From: Kolteria novifilia
GTDB lineage: Bacteria > Planctomycetota > Planctomycetia > Kolteriales > Kolteriaceae
Assembly (NCBI GenBank): GCA_007748055.1
Contig: CP036279.1
Location: 4,278,001 to 4,342,000 of the forward strand
Direction of reading: 5' to 3'
Length of the DNA: 64,000 nt
Below the pieces are notes generated by a model. The model had not been told where the DNA came from, searched no databases, and saw nothing but the letters and a program-made list of their open reading frames with translations. Position numbers and translations under genes: made by a program. Of this stretch, positions 18,722 through 27,702 are shown piece by piece; the first letter of the stretch is position 1; each line of letters opens with the position of its first letter.

Positions 18722-20032
18722 ATGCTCATGGATGCGGCCCCGCGACGGCGGGCGAACGGCGCGTTTGGCCGAGGACGGATATCGCTGTGGTTGCTCGGCT
18801 TGGCGGTCCTGCTGCCCAGCGGCGGATGCACCTCCCCCAACTGGAATACGATCCCCGCTCAGGGTCATGTCGCGGGACGCTTCATCGACACCACCGTCGA
18901 CTCCTATTGGGCCAAGTATTATCTTGAGAACACCCTCAACGGTCACCGGGTCGACCCATGCATGGACGCCCGCATCGACAGCGCCGTCGAGCGCTCGCGA
19001 ACGAGTATCCGCTGTTCCCAGACCCTCCAGTGGTTGACGAACTGCTACTCGACCGACTTCGCCGCCCTGGTCTTCGCCAACGATCTGGCCCACGATCCGC
19101 ACAGCGCGGAGCTTCAGCGGCTCTACCTGCAGGAACGCGACGAGATCAAGGTGGAAGGACTTCGCGATCTCGAACCGCCGGCGATCGACCGCTCCAAGGT
19201 CCTCTTCGTCTTCGTCCCCGGCTGGTTCTACGAGAGCATGCCTAAGAATGACGCCGACTTCTCCGAGGAACGAGCGTTCCTTGAGGAACAAGGTTGGTCG
19301 ACCGAACTGGTCCACATCGGCGACAACACGTCGGTGGAGAAGAACGCCCACATGCTCGCCCAAGCTCTACGTTGCTACCACCGCCGGGGCGTCAACATCA
19401 TCCTGATCAGCACGAGCATGGGCGGTCCCGAGACCGCGATGGCGTTGGGAACGCTCCTCTGCCCCGAGGAAACATCGAACATTCTCTGCTGGATTAGCAT
19501 CAACGGCGCCATGCGAGGCAGCCCACTGGCGGACCGCGCGATGCGGATTCCGACCCGGTTTCTGGTAGCGGGATACTTTCGCTACAAGGGATGGGGCGGC
19601 ATGGCGGGCATGCGGAGCCTAACGACCAAACGCAGCATCAAACGCTTTAGCCACGTCCGGATTCCCGAGCACATCGTGCTTGTCAACTGGATCAGCATTC
19701 CGCTTTCCGGCCAGGTGAGCAAGCAGGCCCAAGGTGGCTACAAGTACATGCGGAAATTCGGCCCCAACGACGGAATCATCATGTGCAACAGCGAGTTCGT
19801 CCCAGGCGCCGCGATTCTCGTCGGTATCGGCCTCGATCACTTCTTCCGCGATCCCGATCACGAGGCGACGATCCTGGCTTTGACGCGAGCGGTTCAGCAA
19901 TACACGGTGCTGAAGAACCCGGCCGCCGCCGCCCTGGCGCCGAACGTCGACATGATACCCAGCGGCTCGACGAACATCGTCCCGGTCCCGCCGCTCACGC
20001 AAATGCCGCTCGAATCGCCGAAGCTCCATTGA
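18722..20032 (+). CDS. Alpha/beta-hydrolase-like lipoprotein
   Basis: 436 residues from the ATG at 18722, chosen because AAGGAT sits seven bases upstream and because the N-terminus then becomes a lipoprotein signal (RISLWLLGLAVLLPSGGC). The frame extends to 18509 but that part is low-complexity and lacks a ribosome site. The mature protein contains VLFVFVPGWFYE, a hydrolase first strand and oxyanion loop, and IILISTSMGGPETAMA, a nucleophile elbow (S-x-S-M-G) with a possible catalytic Ser. A possible catalytic His lies in LDHFFRDPDHEATI. The family is a lipase/esterase fold; substrate is unknown. It is likely anchored in the inner or outer membrane facing the periplasm. It converges with the polytopic gene on its right. 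Confidence 0.78.
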   Translation: MLMDAAPRRRANGAFGRGRISLWLLGLAVLLPSGGCTSPNWNTIPAQGHVAGRFIDTTVDSYWAKYYLENTLNGHRVDPCMDARIDSAVERSRTSIRCSQTLQWLTNCYSTDFAALVFANDLAHDPHSAELQRLYLQERDEIKVEGLRDLEPPAIDRSKVLFVFVPGWFYESMPKNDADFSEERAFLEEQGWSTELVHIGDNTSVEKNAHMLAQALRCYHRRGVNIILISTSMGGPETAMALGTLLCPEETSNILCWISINGAMRGSPLADRAMRIPTRFLVAGYFRYKGWGGMAGMRSLTTKRSIKRFSHVRIPEHIVLVNWISIPLSGQVSKQAQGGYKYMRKFGPNDGIIMCNSEFVPGAAILVGIGLDHFFRDPDHEATILALTRAVQQYTVLKNPAAAALAPNVDMIPSGSTNIVPVPPLTQMPLESPKLH

Positions 20033-20128
20033 CCACTGATTGGCAAACGATCTCGGGTGCCAGCGGACTCACGTTCGTCGTGGGCATGCCAAGGGGCGAC
20101 ATCTTCTCGGCAAGCTCTCCGCGGCAGG

Positions 20129-22123
20129 TCAGCGCCTGGTTGATGTCTCACCCGTGGCCAGTTGAGCGTTGATCTCCGGAGCTTCGTTCCTGACCCAACG
20201 CGTCACCACGCAGCCCTTCTCCGAAAGAATCTTCTGCTGGACGGGGCGAAAGACATTCTGCCGCTCGAGCAGGTCCAAGAGTTGCCGGTAGTGGTCGAAG
20301 CCTCCGAAGTAGAACTCCGAATCGTCCTCGATATCGACGAGCACGACCGAGTCGGCATCGGTTTTCTCAAGCCACTGTTGGAAGCGTTCGAGGTTCGAGG
20401 CGTACGATGCGGAGAACTTCCTAACGCGGCATTCCGGCGCGTTTTTGTCCGGAAAGCGCTCCAAAAACGTCCATTCCGAGAAGCTTTGGAACGGAAGTGT
20501 GCCCAAAATGGCCACGTTTTCGTCATTCTTGACCCAAGGAAGGTACACGTCCGCCACTTCTAGACACGTCCCGGCGGCAAAGTGCCCACTCTCCGGCGAG
20601 TGCCCGTGATCCAGCCACGCTGGAGCCTGGAGGATCGCCAACCCCGCGACCGCCGTCCCTCCGACGAGGACCGGAGCCGCTCGAAGCCGCTTGCGAGGCA
20701 CGAACGCCACGACGCCGGCAACACCGACTCCCGCGAGCACCCAACCGGCGGCGACCCAGGAATGGGCCATCCGGCTCTTTCGGTTGCCGTGCTCAAACGT
20801 CGCTAACGCCGACAGGCAAAGAAAGAGCACGACCGCGATGCCCCCCGAGCGCAGTCGCCCCGAGAAGAGCATTCCGATCACCGCCAACACGAGCGCCGCC
20901 AGGGCCAACCCCGCGCTGACGTGGTAGTCGGTGCTGAGGTGGTGAGCGTAGAACTTCGCGCCCGCCAGGATCCCCCCTTCGCTGTTGACGCCGTTGACCG
21001 GACTGATGTACCAAATGAAGTATCCCAGTCGCTTGGGAACGAGGAACCAAATCCCGATCGGCACGAGGTGCCACCAGACGAATCGCCGCCCTTCACTGCC
21101 GATGCGGTCCCAGATCCATTCGCCCTCCTCGCGCCACGCGAAGTAGGTGCGAGCGAGAAACGCGACGTAGGTCGCGAACCAAAGCCGATAGGCCTTGCCG
21201 CTGATGTCCATGTCCTGGCCGAGAATCGTGAACCGGACGTTGCCGTGCAACAACACCGCGACGCTGACGGCGAAGAGCCCGAGAAAGATGTAGTTGGCTG
21301 GCCGACGCGTTTGACGCTTCCACCAACCAGACAGCGTCCCATCTCCTGTCACCGTGCGAAGATAGGCCGCAATCGCGATGCGTGACGACCAGAGTTCGGC
21401 TCCGATCAGCGCGATCGAGATCAGGAACCAGTAGTTGTACTTGAGGAAGAACAGCAGCGTCAGCGAGAGCCCCAACCAACGGACGTTGGCCGACGTCCAC
21501 TGCTGCTTGGCTCGCAAGTAGCAGTAAAGGGCGAGCATCGAGAAGAAGGCTCCCATCGCCTCGAACATGAAGTCCGTCGCGAAGACGCGATGGGCCGGGC
21601 TACTCAGCACGAATGTGACGGCGGCTAGCCCCGCGAGATTGGGGAACTTCGTCACGCAGCGCCGCGCAACGAGGAACGTGAGCACCACCGTTCCCGCCCA
21701 GGCGATCAAATTGGGAATCACCGCCCAGCGAAAGTCCGGTCCCGAGATCGCGACCGCAGTTCCGATCACCAGCGGATGCAGCGGCGGCCACGTCCGGATT
21801 TTGCTCAAATGACGCCCGAACGCGACCAAATCGCCCGAACGAAGGTCAATTCCGAGCCGAAGTGCGGTTAAATAGTGAAAGTTTCGGTCACAATCGACCC
21901 CGTGCCAACGCTGCCGGGGCGACTCGGCGAACTGAGCGAGTAGCCAAACCGCCAGGCACGCGGCTGTGACAGCCACCACTCCGAGCAGGATTCGATCGAA
22001 GAGCCTCTTGCGAGCAGGTTGCTCATCGGCCGAGGAGGTCTCCGCGGTCTCAATGGCGGGTGATGGAAGCTGGCAGCTCATGGTGGTGCCACCCTGTGAC
22101 GTGAGTTGGGGATTGGCGATCAT
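20129..22123 (-). CDS. Large polytopic membrane protein, GT39-like glycosyltransferase
   Basis: 664 residues with about twelve to thirteen hydrophobic segments, starting LLGVVAVTAACLAVWLLAQF. The first periplasmic loop carries RWHGVDCDRNFHYLTALRLG, with acidic residues where GT39/PMT enzymes bind the lipid-linked sugar, and KIRTWPPLHPLVIG, typical of this class. The C-terminal 150 residues are soluble-looking and may be periplasmic. Sugar and acceptor are unknown. The ATG at 22123 and a second at 22081 (AGGGTGG six bases upstream) are both possible starts; the second has the better ribosome site. It is transcribed away from the outer-membrane-type gene at 22481. Confidence 0.75.
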   Translation of the reverse strand: MIANPQLTSQGGTTMSCQLPSPAIETAETSSADEQPARKRLFDRILLGVVAVTAACLAVWLLAQFAESPRQRWHGVDCDRNFHYLTALRLGIDLRSGDLVAFGRHLSKIRTWPPLHPLVIGTAVAISGPDFRWAVIPNLIAWAGTVVLTFLVARRCVTKFPNLAGLAAVTFVLSSPAHRVFATDFMFEAMGAFFSMLALYCYLRAKQQWTSANVRWLGLSLTLLFFLKYNYWFLISIALIGAELWSSRIAIAAYLRTVTGDGTLSGWWKRQTRRPANYIFLGLFAVSVAVLLHGNVRFTILGQDMDISGKAYRLWFATYVAFLARTYFAWREEGEWIWDRIGSEGRRFVWWHLVPIGIWFLVPKRLGYFIWYISPVNGVNSEGGILAGAKFYAHHLSTDYHVSAGLALAALVLAVIGMLFSGRLRSGGIAVVLFLCLSALATFEHGNRKSRMAHSWVAAGWVLAGVGVAGVVAFVPRKRLRAAPVLVGGTAVAGLAILQAPAWLDHGHSPESGHFAAGTCLEVADVYLPWVKNDENVAILGTLPFQSFSEWTFLERFPDKNAPECRVRKFSASYASNLERFQQWLEKTDADSVVLVDIEDDSEFYFGGFDHYRQLLDLLERQNVFRPVQQKILSEKGCVVTRWVRNEAPEINAQLATGETSTRR

Positions 22124-22480
22124 CGCGATATCCAGTCGCTGCGGAAATAATCAACAACGACGTTTTGTCAAGCGAGGGAAGTGAAAGCCTGGTCATTAGT
22201 TAGGCGGAGAACTCCTCACTTCGTCCCCAGGTCTCCCACTTCTCCAGTCAGAAGACGCTCCACGACAGGAAGCCCTTCGTCGACCGCACCGATCCGTAAA
22301 ACAGTTCCGATTGCGCCGTCCCAATCTTCCCAATCAACCACGAAGACCGGCGGAAGAGGACAGGGAAAGCTGTCGAATCTAGGCGAGGAACGCCGATAGA
22401 CCCCACTGACGGGATCCGGGGAACCTATCTCCGATGCCGTCAGGTCTACAGTGTTAGCGCAGCTAGGAGGGCTGGCTAAG
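22124..22480. other. Divergent intergenic region with a weak antiparallel frame
   Basis: 357 bp. It contains an A/T-richer start (around 22140-22165) suited to a promoter. On the minus strand a frame from about 22404 to 22216 reads FVVDWEDWDGAIGTVLRIG and looks more protein-like than average, but has no ribosome site and no known relative, so I do not call it a gene. Confidence 0.35.
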
Positions 22481-24637
22481 GTGGTCGCATCTCGGAACCG
22501 AAAACCTATTGCTCGTTTCGTCGTTGGATTGTTGACGACCTGTTTGGTCGCGGCGACCGAAGTCCACGCCCAATCCCCCGCCCCTCGCTGTGCGGAACCC
22601 ATGGGTGTCACCGGTCAAGCCAGAGGCGCCTACGCGCCGCCGCGGCAAACCAAACAGGCCCCGTGGGCTCTCTACGGCTCAAGCCACCGACTTCCCGCTC
22701 CCAAGGGCTGGCAGCGTCTACCGGGTCAAGCCGGTCCCAGCGCCCAGCGACAAGGGGGACGTCAGGACGGCATGCCCCAGTTCTGGGGAACCGTTGCTCC
22801 GACGTCCCGTCGGCGCTACCCTGGCGAGCCGATGCCTATTCACCTCGCCAGTCAGGGACGGATGGCCACGCCGCCAATGCCCTCCCCGATCGCTCCTGGA
22901 CAACCGGGAGTTCCGGGAGCCTATCCTGGCGCTCCGGCACCGTTCCTGCCCCCGGCGATGATCGCCGAGCTTCCCAAGAGGCAAGCGGGCCCCGCCAACG
23001 CCGCGAACCAGCCGATCGCCGACGAGCAACTTGTCGAATCGACCGACTCCCAGGAGACGCCTGTCGACATCGCGACGAGCGACGATCAAGAGATCATCAT
23101 CCTCCCCATGGACAGTGATTGCGAAACCGCGGGAGGGGCCAAACGTCTCGCCAGCAAGATCGCCAACGCCATCAACGGCGGCTGCGTGCCGGCTCGCTAC
23201 CGCACGGCTCCCAACATGATCGGCGACACGTTCCAGCCGATCCGCCAGGTGAGCCTCCCCGGAGCGACCAACGGTGATCCCGCGACGCTGACCACGAGCC
23301 AGATGTTCAACTCCTCGATCAATCCGCCACCGGTCCTCGCGGAGGACGCGGTCCTCGGGCAGACCTACACGATCTCGGTTCCCGGAGTCGGACAGGTGCA
23401 GGGCCAGTGGACACAGCCGATCGTCCAGTCGGGCCCTCCCGGATCGACCGATTTCGATCCCGCGTTCGTCGTGACCGCCAATGCGACGACGCTGGCGGAG
23501 CTCAACGCGCGCCTCGCCGCGAACAACGAGGCGATCAACGGACTGTTGATCACGGCCGAACGAGCCGTCGCCCCCAATGCCCAGGCCGTCGAGTCGACCT
23601 TGACGCCCACCGGCACGGGGTTGGCGGTCCAAGAGGATCCCTTCGGTCCTCCCTTCTTTCTCTACCGGACGTCGTATGGCTTGGTCCTCACCAGCCGGGT
23701 GCTGATCAACCTTCCCGGAGCGGCGGCCTCGGCGATGAAGGTCTCCGAGAACAACAGCCCGGTTCCGCAGAACCGCGTCTACTTCAGCTACAACAACATC
23801 GACAACATGCGGTACACGCTCGACGGGACGTCGGTGCAGCAGTTCACCCCCGGCTTCGAGAAGACCTTCTTCGAGGGACTCACCTCGCTGGAAATGCGGT
23901 TCCCGATTTCCTCGACGCTCAGTCGTGACATGATCCTCGACGGGATCACCAACGACGGTGAGGGTGCCTTCGGCAACATCGGGGTAATTCTCAAGGCCCT
24001 TATCTACGAGACCCCGACGCTGGCCTTCACCGGCGGACTCGGCATCGGCAATCCGACGGCCGACGGAGTTCGTCTCAACATGGCCGACGGCACGAACCTA
24101 GTTCGCGTCGACAACAACGCGTTCCACTTGCAGCCGTTCCTCGCCATGCTCGAGTCGACCGAGGACGGGTTCTTCTTCCAAGCGTTCGCCGGGTTCGACT
24201 TCAACGCGAACAGCAACACCGTCTACGCCAACACCAACGGGACGGGGCTGACCAACATCGGCGAGCTTTACGACCAGAACCTGCTCTTCCTCGACGCCCA
24301 GATGGGGATGTGGCTCTGTCGCAGCCGGACCGGCTGGATTCGTGGCATCGCGCCGCTGTTCGAAATGCACTACACCGCGACGATGGGCGACGCCGACCGG
24401 ATCAGCAATGGTCCCTTCGTCGTCAACAGCTCCCCGGGCCGCTTCGACATCCTGACGCTGACGGCGGGTATGAGCGCCGAGCTGCCGGTCAACTCGAACC
24501 TGTCCTTCGGGTTCACCTTCCCGGTCAAGAGCGACTCGCTCGCCGATCGGGAGTTCGACTACGAGTTCGGCCTGCGGCTGAACAAGTACTTCGGCCAGAT
24601 GAGTCAGCCCAACCCGCTGACGAACAACATCTACTAA
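22481..24637 (+). CDS. Exported outer-membrane-type protein of unknown function
   Basis: 718 residues from a GTG at 22481. That start is chosen because AGGAGG lies ten bases upstream and the protein then begins with a clean signal peptide (RKPIARFVVGLLTTCLVAA, cut after EVHA); the frame itself continues to a GTG at 22451. Residues 20-180 are Pro/Gly/Gln-rich and probably disordered. From about 390 to the end there are alternating hydrophobic strands such as RVYFSYNNIDNMRYTLDG and LTAGMSAELPVNSNLSFGF, ending in a strand-like segment with LRLNKYFGQ. This is the pattern of an outer-membrane beta-barrel. No known domain was recognised. A strong terminator follows the stop codon, so it is likely transcribed alone. 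Confidence 0.75.
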   Translation: MVASRNRKPIARFVVGLLTTCLVAATEVHAQSPAPRCAEPMGVTGQARGAYAPPRQTKQAPWALYGSSHRLPAPKGWQRLPGQAGPSAQRQGGRQDGMPQFWGTVAPTSRRRYPGEPMPIHLASQGRMATPPMPSPIAPGQPGVPGAYPGAPAPFLPPAMIAELPKRQAGPANAANQPIADEQLVESTDSQETPVDIATSDDQEIIILPMDSDCETAGGAKRLASKIANAINGGCVPARYRTAPNMIGDTFQPIRQVSLPGATNGDPATLTTSQMFNSSINPPPVLAEDAVLGQTYTISVPGVGQVQGQWTQPIVQSGPPGSTDFDPAFVVTANATTLAELNARLAANNEAINGLLITAERAVAPNAQAVESTLTPTGTGLAVQEDPFGPPFFLYRTSYGLVLTSRVLINLPGAAASAMKVSENNSPVPQNRVYFSYNNIDNMRYTLDGTSVQQFTPGFEKTFFEGLTSLEMRFPISSTLSRDMILDGITNDGEGAFGNIGVILKALIYETPTLAFTGGLGIGNPTADGVRLNMADGTNLVRVDNNAFHLQPFLAMLESTEDGFFFQAFAGFDFNANSNTVYANTNGTGLTNIGELYDQNLLFLDAQMGMWLCRSRTGWIRGIAPLFEMHYTATMGDADRISNGPFVVNSSPGRFDILTLTAGMSAELPVNSNLSFGFTFPVKSDSLADREFDYEFGLRLNKYFGQMSQPNPLTNNIY

Positions 24638-24662
24638 GCCGGGTTTGACATTATCGAAGAAG

Positions 24663-24697
24663 AACGCCCGTCCACCGATTGCTGGACGGGCGTTTGG
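24663..24697 (+). terminator. Rho-independent terminator after the outer-membrane-type gene
   Basis: Twelve-base stem AACGCCCGTCCA / TGGACGGGCGTT with an eight-base loop, then TTGGCGTTTCTT. It starts 26 bp after the stop codon. Confidence 0.8.
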
Positions 24698-24766
24698 CGT
24701 TTCTTGAGGTCGGGTTTCGTTCGGCGAGTTCGTCGACCTATCCCAAGGGAAGTGTTCCTCCCGCCA

Positions 24767-24917
24767 GTGTCCTGATTGGCAAGTTCGTCAGTTGGAGTCT
24801 TGCCCCTCAGATCGTGCGGAAGATTGCCCAATCACAGGCGTTTTCCTGATGCCCACGACTTGCCGTGGGCATGGCCCCCAAGAGTCTCTTCGTCAACGCA
24901 CCAACCAATCAGGACAC
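24767..24917. repeat. Family II intergenic element with perfect 13-bp terminal inverted repeats
   Basis: 151 bp bounded by GTGTCCTGATTGG and its exact reverse complement CCAATCAGGACAC. Inside is a stable hairpin ATGCCCACG / CGTGGGCAT at 24849-24872. It shares the left arm (TGATTGGCAAGTTCGT) and the central hairpin with copies at 18275 and 52454. No coding frame spans it, so it resembles a MITE-like mobile repeat. Confidence 0.7.
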
Positions 24918-24986
24918 CAACGTCTCGCGTCGGGCAACAGCCTGACCCACTGGTCGGTCTACGCCTAAATGTCAGGCTACGGGGTT

Positions 24987-25009
24987 CCCCTCTCCCCGTG
25001 GGAGAGGGG
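24987..25009. repeat. Perfect palindrome next to the family I element
   Basis: CCCCTCTCCC and GGGAGAGGGG separated by three bases, ending exactly where the family I element begins. Similar palindromes are common in intergenic planctomycete DNA. Confidence 0.55.
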
Positions 25010-25176
25010 CTAGCAGCCCGTTGATCTATTCGCTGCCGGCTACGAACGGCTCTCTTGACCAATCTCGGCGTTGGAAAACCTCGACGAATCTACGGATTCG
25101 CCCGCGCATTTCCTCCTTGATCTTGGCCAACATGGCTCGTTCTCGCCTTGGCCCGCTTAGATCAACGGACTGCTAG
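25010..25176. repeat. Family I 167-bp element with 18-bp terminal inverted repeats, copy A
   Basis: The left end CTAGCAGCCCGTTGATCT and the reverse complement of the right end CTAGCAGTCCGTTGATCT match at 17 of 18 positions. The inverted copy B at 45280-45446 has the same length and about 13 mismatches by hand count. It holds a small internal palindrome, CGAATC-tacg-GATTCG. Neither copy has a transposase frame, so a non-autonomous MITE is the likeliest class. Confidence 0.8.
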
Positions 25177-25360
25177 GGGTGAGGGGGCTTTATCTCGAAG
25201 AATTGCGTTATTCTCCCGAGTCGTTCGTCCCCTCACGCGGCTTCGCTCCGCTCGCCGACCTCTCCCCCAGGAGAGCTGATAGGAGCATGACACACACTGA
25301 TGGGTGAACCACTACGGCACCACGCTTTCGTGGTGGGTCACGTCGCACCGTGCCAACGAA

Positions 25361-25395
25361 CAACGCCCATCCACCAGGGAGGCGAATGGGCGTTG
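25361..25395 (-). terminator. Possible terminator of the metalloprotease gene
   Basis: Ten-base stem CAACGCCCAT / ATGGGCGTTG with a 15-base loop, located 55 bp past the minus-strand stop at 25450. The T-run is weak. Confidence 0.5.
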
Positions 25396-25449
25396 GGTTG
25401 TCATGTTGTCGTTGAGCCGTCCGCTCGGCGAACGGGCTCGTGCCTGCCG

Positions 25450-27702
25450 TTAGCGGCTCCGATCGGAGGTGACAAAGAGTTCATCCTCCTCGGATTCGTC
25501 CTCTTCGCTATCAACGTCGTCGGACGCGGTGTCGACGGATTGAACACTCGTCTGCGGGAAGAAATCGGTCGTCGTGCGTGTGACGAAGAACGTGCCGGCG
25601 AAGGGTTGATCCCCACCGATGCCGAACTCGAGGAAGACGTCGTTGTTGATGCTAAAGACGAAGTCATTGTTGAAGTCGGCGTAGAAATGCGACCCGCGAT
25701 GAACGCCGACTTCCGTCGTCCCGTCGCCATCCCAGTCGGCGGTCAACGGCGTGTCGTTGCCAAGCCCGAACGCGAAGAGCAGATCGACTCCCTCGTCGAG
25801 ATTGAAGTTGAGGTTGGTGTCGATCATCCACATGCCGCCATTGAACACGGCCAGGTCGTCCTTGCCATCACCGTCGAAGTCGCCGGGCACCGGCGTCGTT
25901 CCCGGGGCACCCCCGAAACGTCCCACGCGAACGCTGACCGCGTCCGAGAGGATGCTGTTGGGAATCTGCCAGACGCCATCGGGGCGATAGATGGCGATCT
26001 CGTCCAAACCGTTGCCGTCGAAGTCACCCACGACCGGCGTCGCGAGCGGACTTCCCAGACTGAAAACGATGTCGACGTCCGGGTTCCAGTTGTAGTCGCC
26101 GTCGAAGTCGATGTAGTACGTTCCGTCCCGGCCGACCGCGACCTCTTCACGACCGTCGCCGTTCCAGTCGCCCATGATGGCGACGTCGGTCGCGAGTCCG
26201 AACTCACGAGCCATGTCCGACTGCGTGAACAGCCCATCACCGGAAACGTCGACGAAGAAGGTCGCTCCCCGTCTGACCGCCACGTGACCGTTGATCGTCG
26301 CGGGCAGATCGACTCCCGGAAGGTCGAACGAAGGTCCGCCGGTGCCGACCTGGATGAGTTGGGAGATGGTATTGCTGACCGCGGTGGCGTCGCTGACGAC
26401 AAACTCGAGGATGCGCCACGCGGAGACACCGGTGAAGTTGCTGTAGGTCACCGACCGGAGGGCTTCGCGGTACTGTCCGACGGTCGCTGTTCCGCTCAAA
26501 CTGAGCACGCCGGAGGCGGTGTCGAAGAAGCCGGTGATGCCGGAACCTTCGGGCGCGGTGAACTCCAGGAAGTCGACCCCCTGCTGGTAGCCGCCATCGA
26601 GCAGATCGAACTGCTTGAAGGTGACTTGGGCCGAGGTGATCGCGTCGCCATCGAGGTCGGCGACGAGAATCGAGCTATCGACGACCACCGGGCCATCGAA
26701 GTTGTACTCGAGCACATCCTCGGCGACATTCGAGAGAATCGGCGGGTTGCCCGTCGGAGCCGGCGGCGACGGGGGCGAGGGCGGCGAGACCGGAACATCG
26801 GTGATTTCCCAACCGAGGTCGATCATGCCGGCAAAGTCGAGCTGGGTGAACTCGCGACGTTCGCCGTCGCTGATCGCCGGCGTCATCACCGCCTCTTGAG
26901 CGGTTCCGCTGGCCGTGACGCTCGTCGTGCCCAGGGCCCAGTGGCCTCCCCCGGCATCGGTGGGCACCGGCCCGCCGAAGACGGCGGTCGAGGAAGCGCC
27001 GAAGAACTGCTGGTTGTTGATCAAGTTGTCGAATGAGTTGGCGAGCCCGAACCCGAGGGTATGGCCGATCTCATGCACCGCGACGGTGAAGAAGTCGAAC
27101 TCCCCGGAGTCCAATCCGTCGGTCGTGGTGCCGAAGTGCCACGAGACGTCGGTGTTGAAGGTGAGCTGGCCGCCCCAATTGCCGAAGTCGGTCTGTTGGT
27201 TGACGGGCAGCAGCGCGCCGGCTTGCCCACGGGCACGGACGGTGTCGGCGAACTCGGCGGTGCCTCCATCAATCGTGAAGCGGCCCGGTCCGCCGATACC
27301 GAGGACGCCGTCCTGGTGATCCGCGGCTCCGACGAAGATCCGAATGGTATCCGCGGTGATCGTCAGGTTCTCGCGTTCGACGCCTTGGGTGAGGTTGGCG
27401 GAACTGGGATCCTGGAAGACGGCGGTCCACTCGTTGGTGTCGGTGGGGAGAATCGCGGCGAGTTGATCCTGGAAACGCTCTTCGAACACCGCCGCGGCGG
27501 CGTCCATCGTCTGACGCACCTCATTGGTGAAGAAGCCGTTGTCGAACTCATAGTCGAAGACGATGTCGATCGCGGGAACGCAACGATCCTCAAGTAGCTC
27601 AAGACCGGTCCGCAAGCCACCTAGGAAGTGCGCTCGGCGCGATTTGGTCAGAAAAGACGGTCGACGCTCGGGACACTGTCCCTTGAAAAGATGGTTGCTC
27701 AT
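25450..27702 (-). CDS. Secreted leishmanolysin-like zinc metalloprotease with cadherin-like and FG-GAP domains
   Basis: 750 residues. The N-terminus has the planctomycete export-type motif LELLEDRCVPA at 34-44. A protease domain runs from about 46 to 300. It carries HEIGH at 210-214; the matrixin third His eight residues later is replaced by Leu, but a separate G-H-W at 252-255 (H254) and a Met-turn-like EAVMTPAIS at 270-278 match the arrangement of leishmanolysin (M8), whose third zinc ligand is distant. After a Pro/Ser-rich linker (302-320) comes a cadherin-like or Ig-like domain (320-465), then FG-GAP-type repeats (GDWNGDGREEVAV, GDFDGNGLDEIAI, GDFDGDGKDDLAVF, ADWDGDGTTEVGV) ending near 720. 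It is probably surface or extracellular. Promoter region is shared with the divergent small gene at 28120. Confidence 0.82.
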   Translation of the reverse strand: MSNHLFKGQCPERRPSFLTKSRRAHFLGGLRTGLELLEDRCVPAIDIVFDYEFDNGFFTNEVRQTMDAAAAVFEERFQDQLAAILPTDTNEWTAVFQDPSSANLTQGVERENLTITADTIRIFVGAADHQDGVLGIGGPGRFTIDGGTAEFADTVRARGQAGALLPVNQQTDFGNWGGQLTFNTDVSWHFGTTTDGLDSGEFDFFTVAVHEIGHTLGFGLANSFDNLINNQQFFGASSTAVFGGPVPTDAGGGHWALGTTSVTASGTAQEAVMTPAISDGERREFTQLDFAGMIDLGWEITDVPVSPPSPPSPPAPTGNPPILSNVAEDVLEYNFDGPVVVDSSILVADLDGDAITSAQVTFKQFDLLDGGYQQGVDFLEFTAPEGSGITGFFDTASGVLSLSGTATVGQYREALRSVTYSNFTGVSAWRILEFVVSDATAVSNTISQLIQVGTGGPSFDLPGVDLPATINGHVAVRRGATFFVDVSGDGLFTQSDMAREFGLATDVAIMGDWNGDGREEVAVGRDGTYYIDFDGDYNWNPDVDIVFSLGSPLATPVVGDFDGNGLDEIAIYRPDGVWQIPNSILSDAVSVRVGRFGGAPGTTPVPGDFDGDGKDDLAVFNGGMWMIDTNLNFNLDEGVDLLFAFGLGNDTPLTADWDGDGTTEVGVHRGSHFYADFNNDFVFSINNDVFLEFGIGGDQPFAGTFFVTRTTTDFFPQTSVQSVDTASDDVDSEEDESEEDELFVTSDRSR

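Larger units (their letters stand above)
24638..25449. other. Repeat-rich convergent intergenic region
   Basis: 812 bp with no gene. In order it holds a terminator (24663), a family II element (24767-24917), a perfect palindrome (24987-25009), a family I element (25010-25176), and a hairpin that can end the minus-strand metalloprotease transcript (25361-25395). Around 25230-25280 is GC-rich sequence with the common CTCCCCCAGGAGAG hairpin. Confidence 0.7.

Noticed and set aside
22216-22611. 131-residue minus-strand frame at the start of the outer-membrane-type gene
   Set aside because: The part FVVDWEDWDGAIGTVLRIG looks protein-like, but there is no ribosome site, half of it overlaps a supported gene, and no family is recognised. 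Kept only as a remark on the intergenic region.
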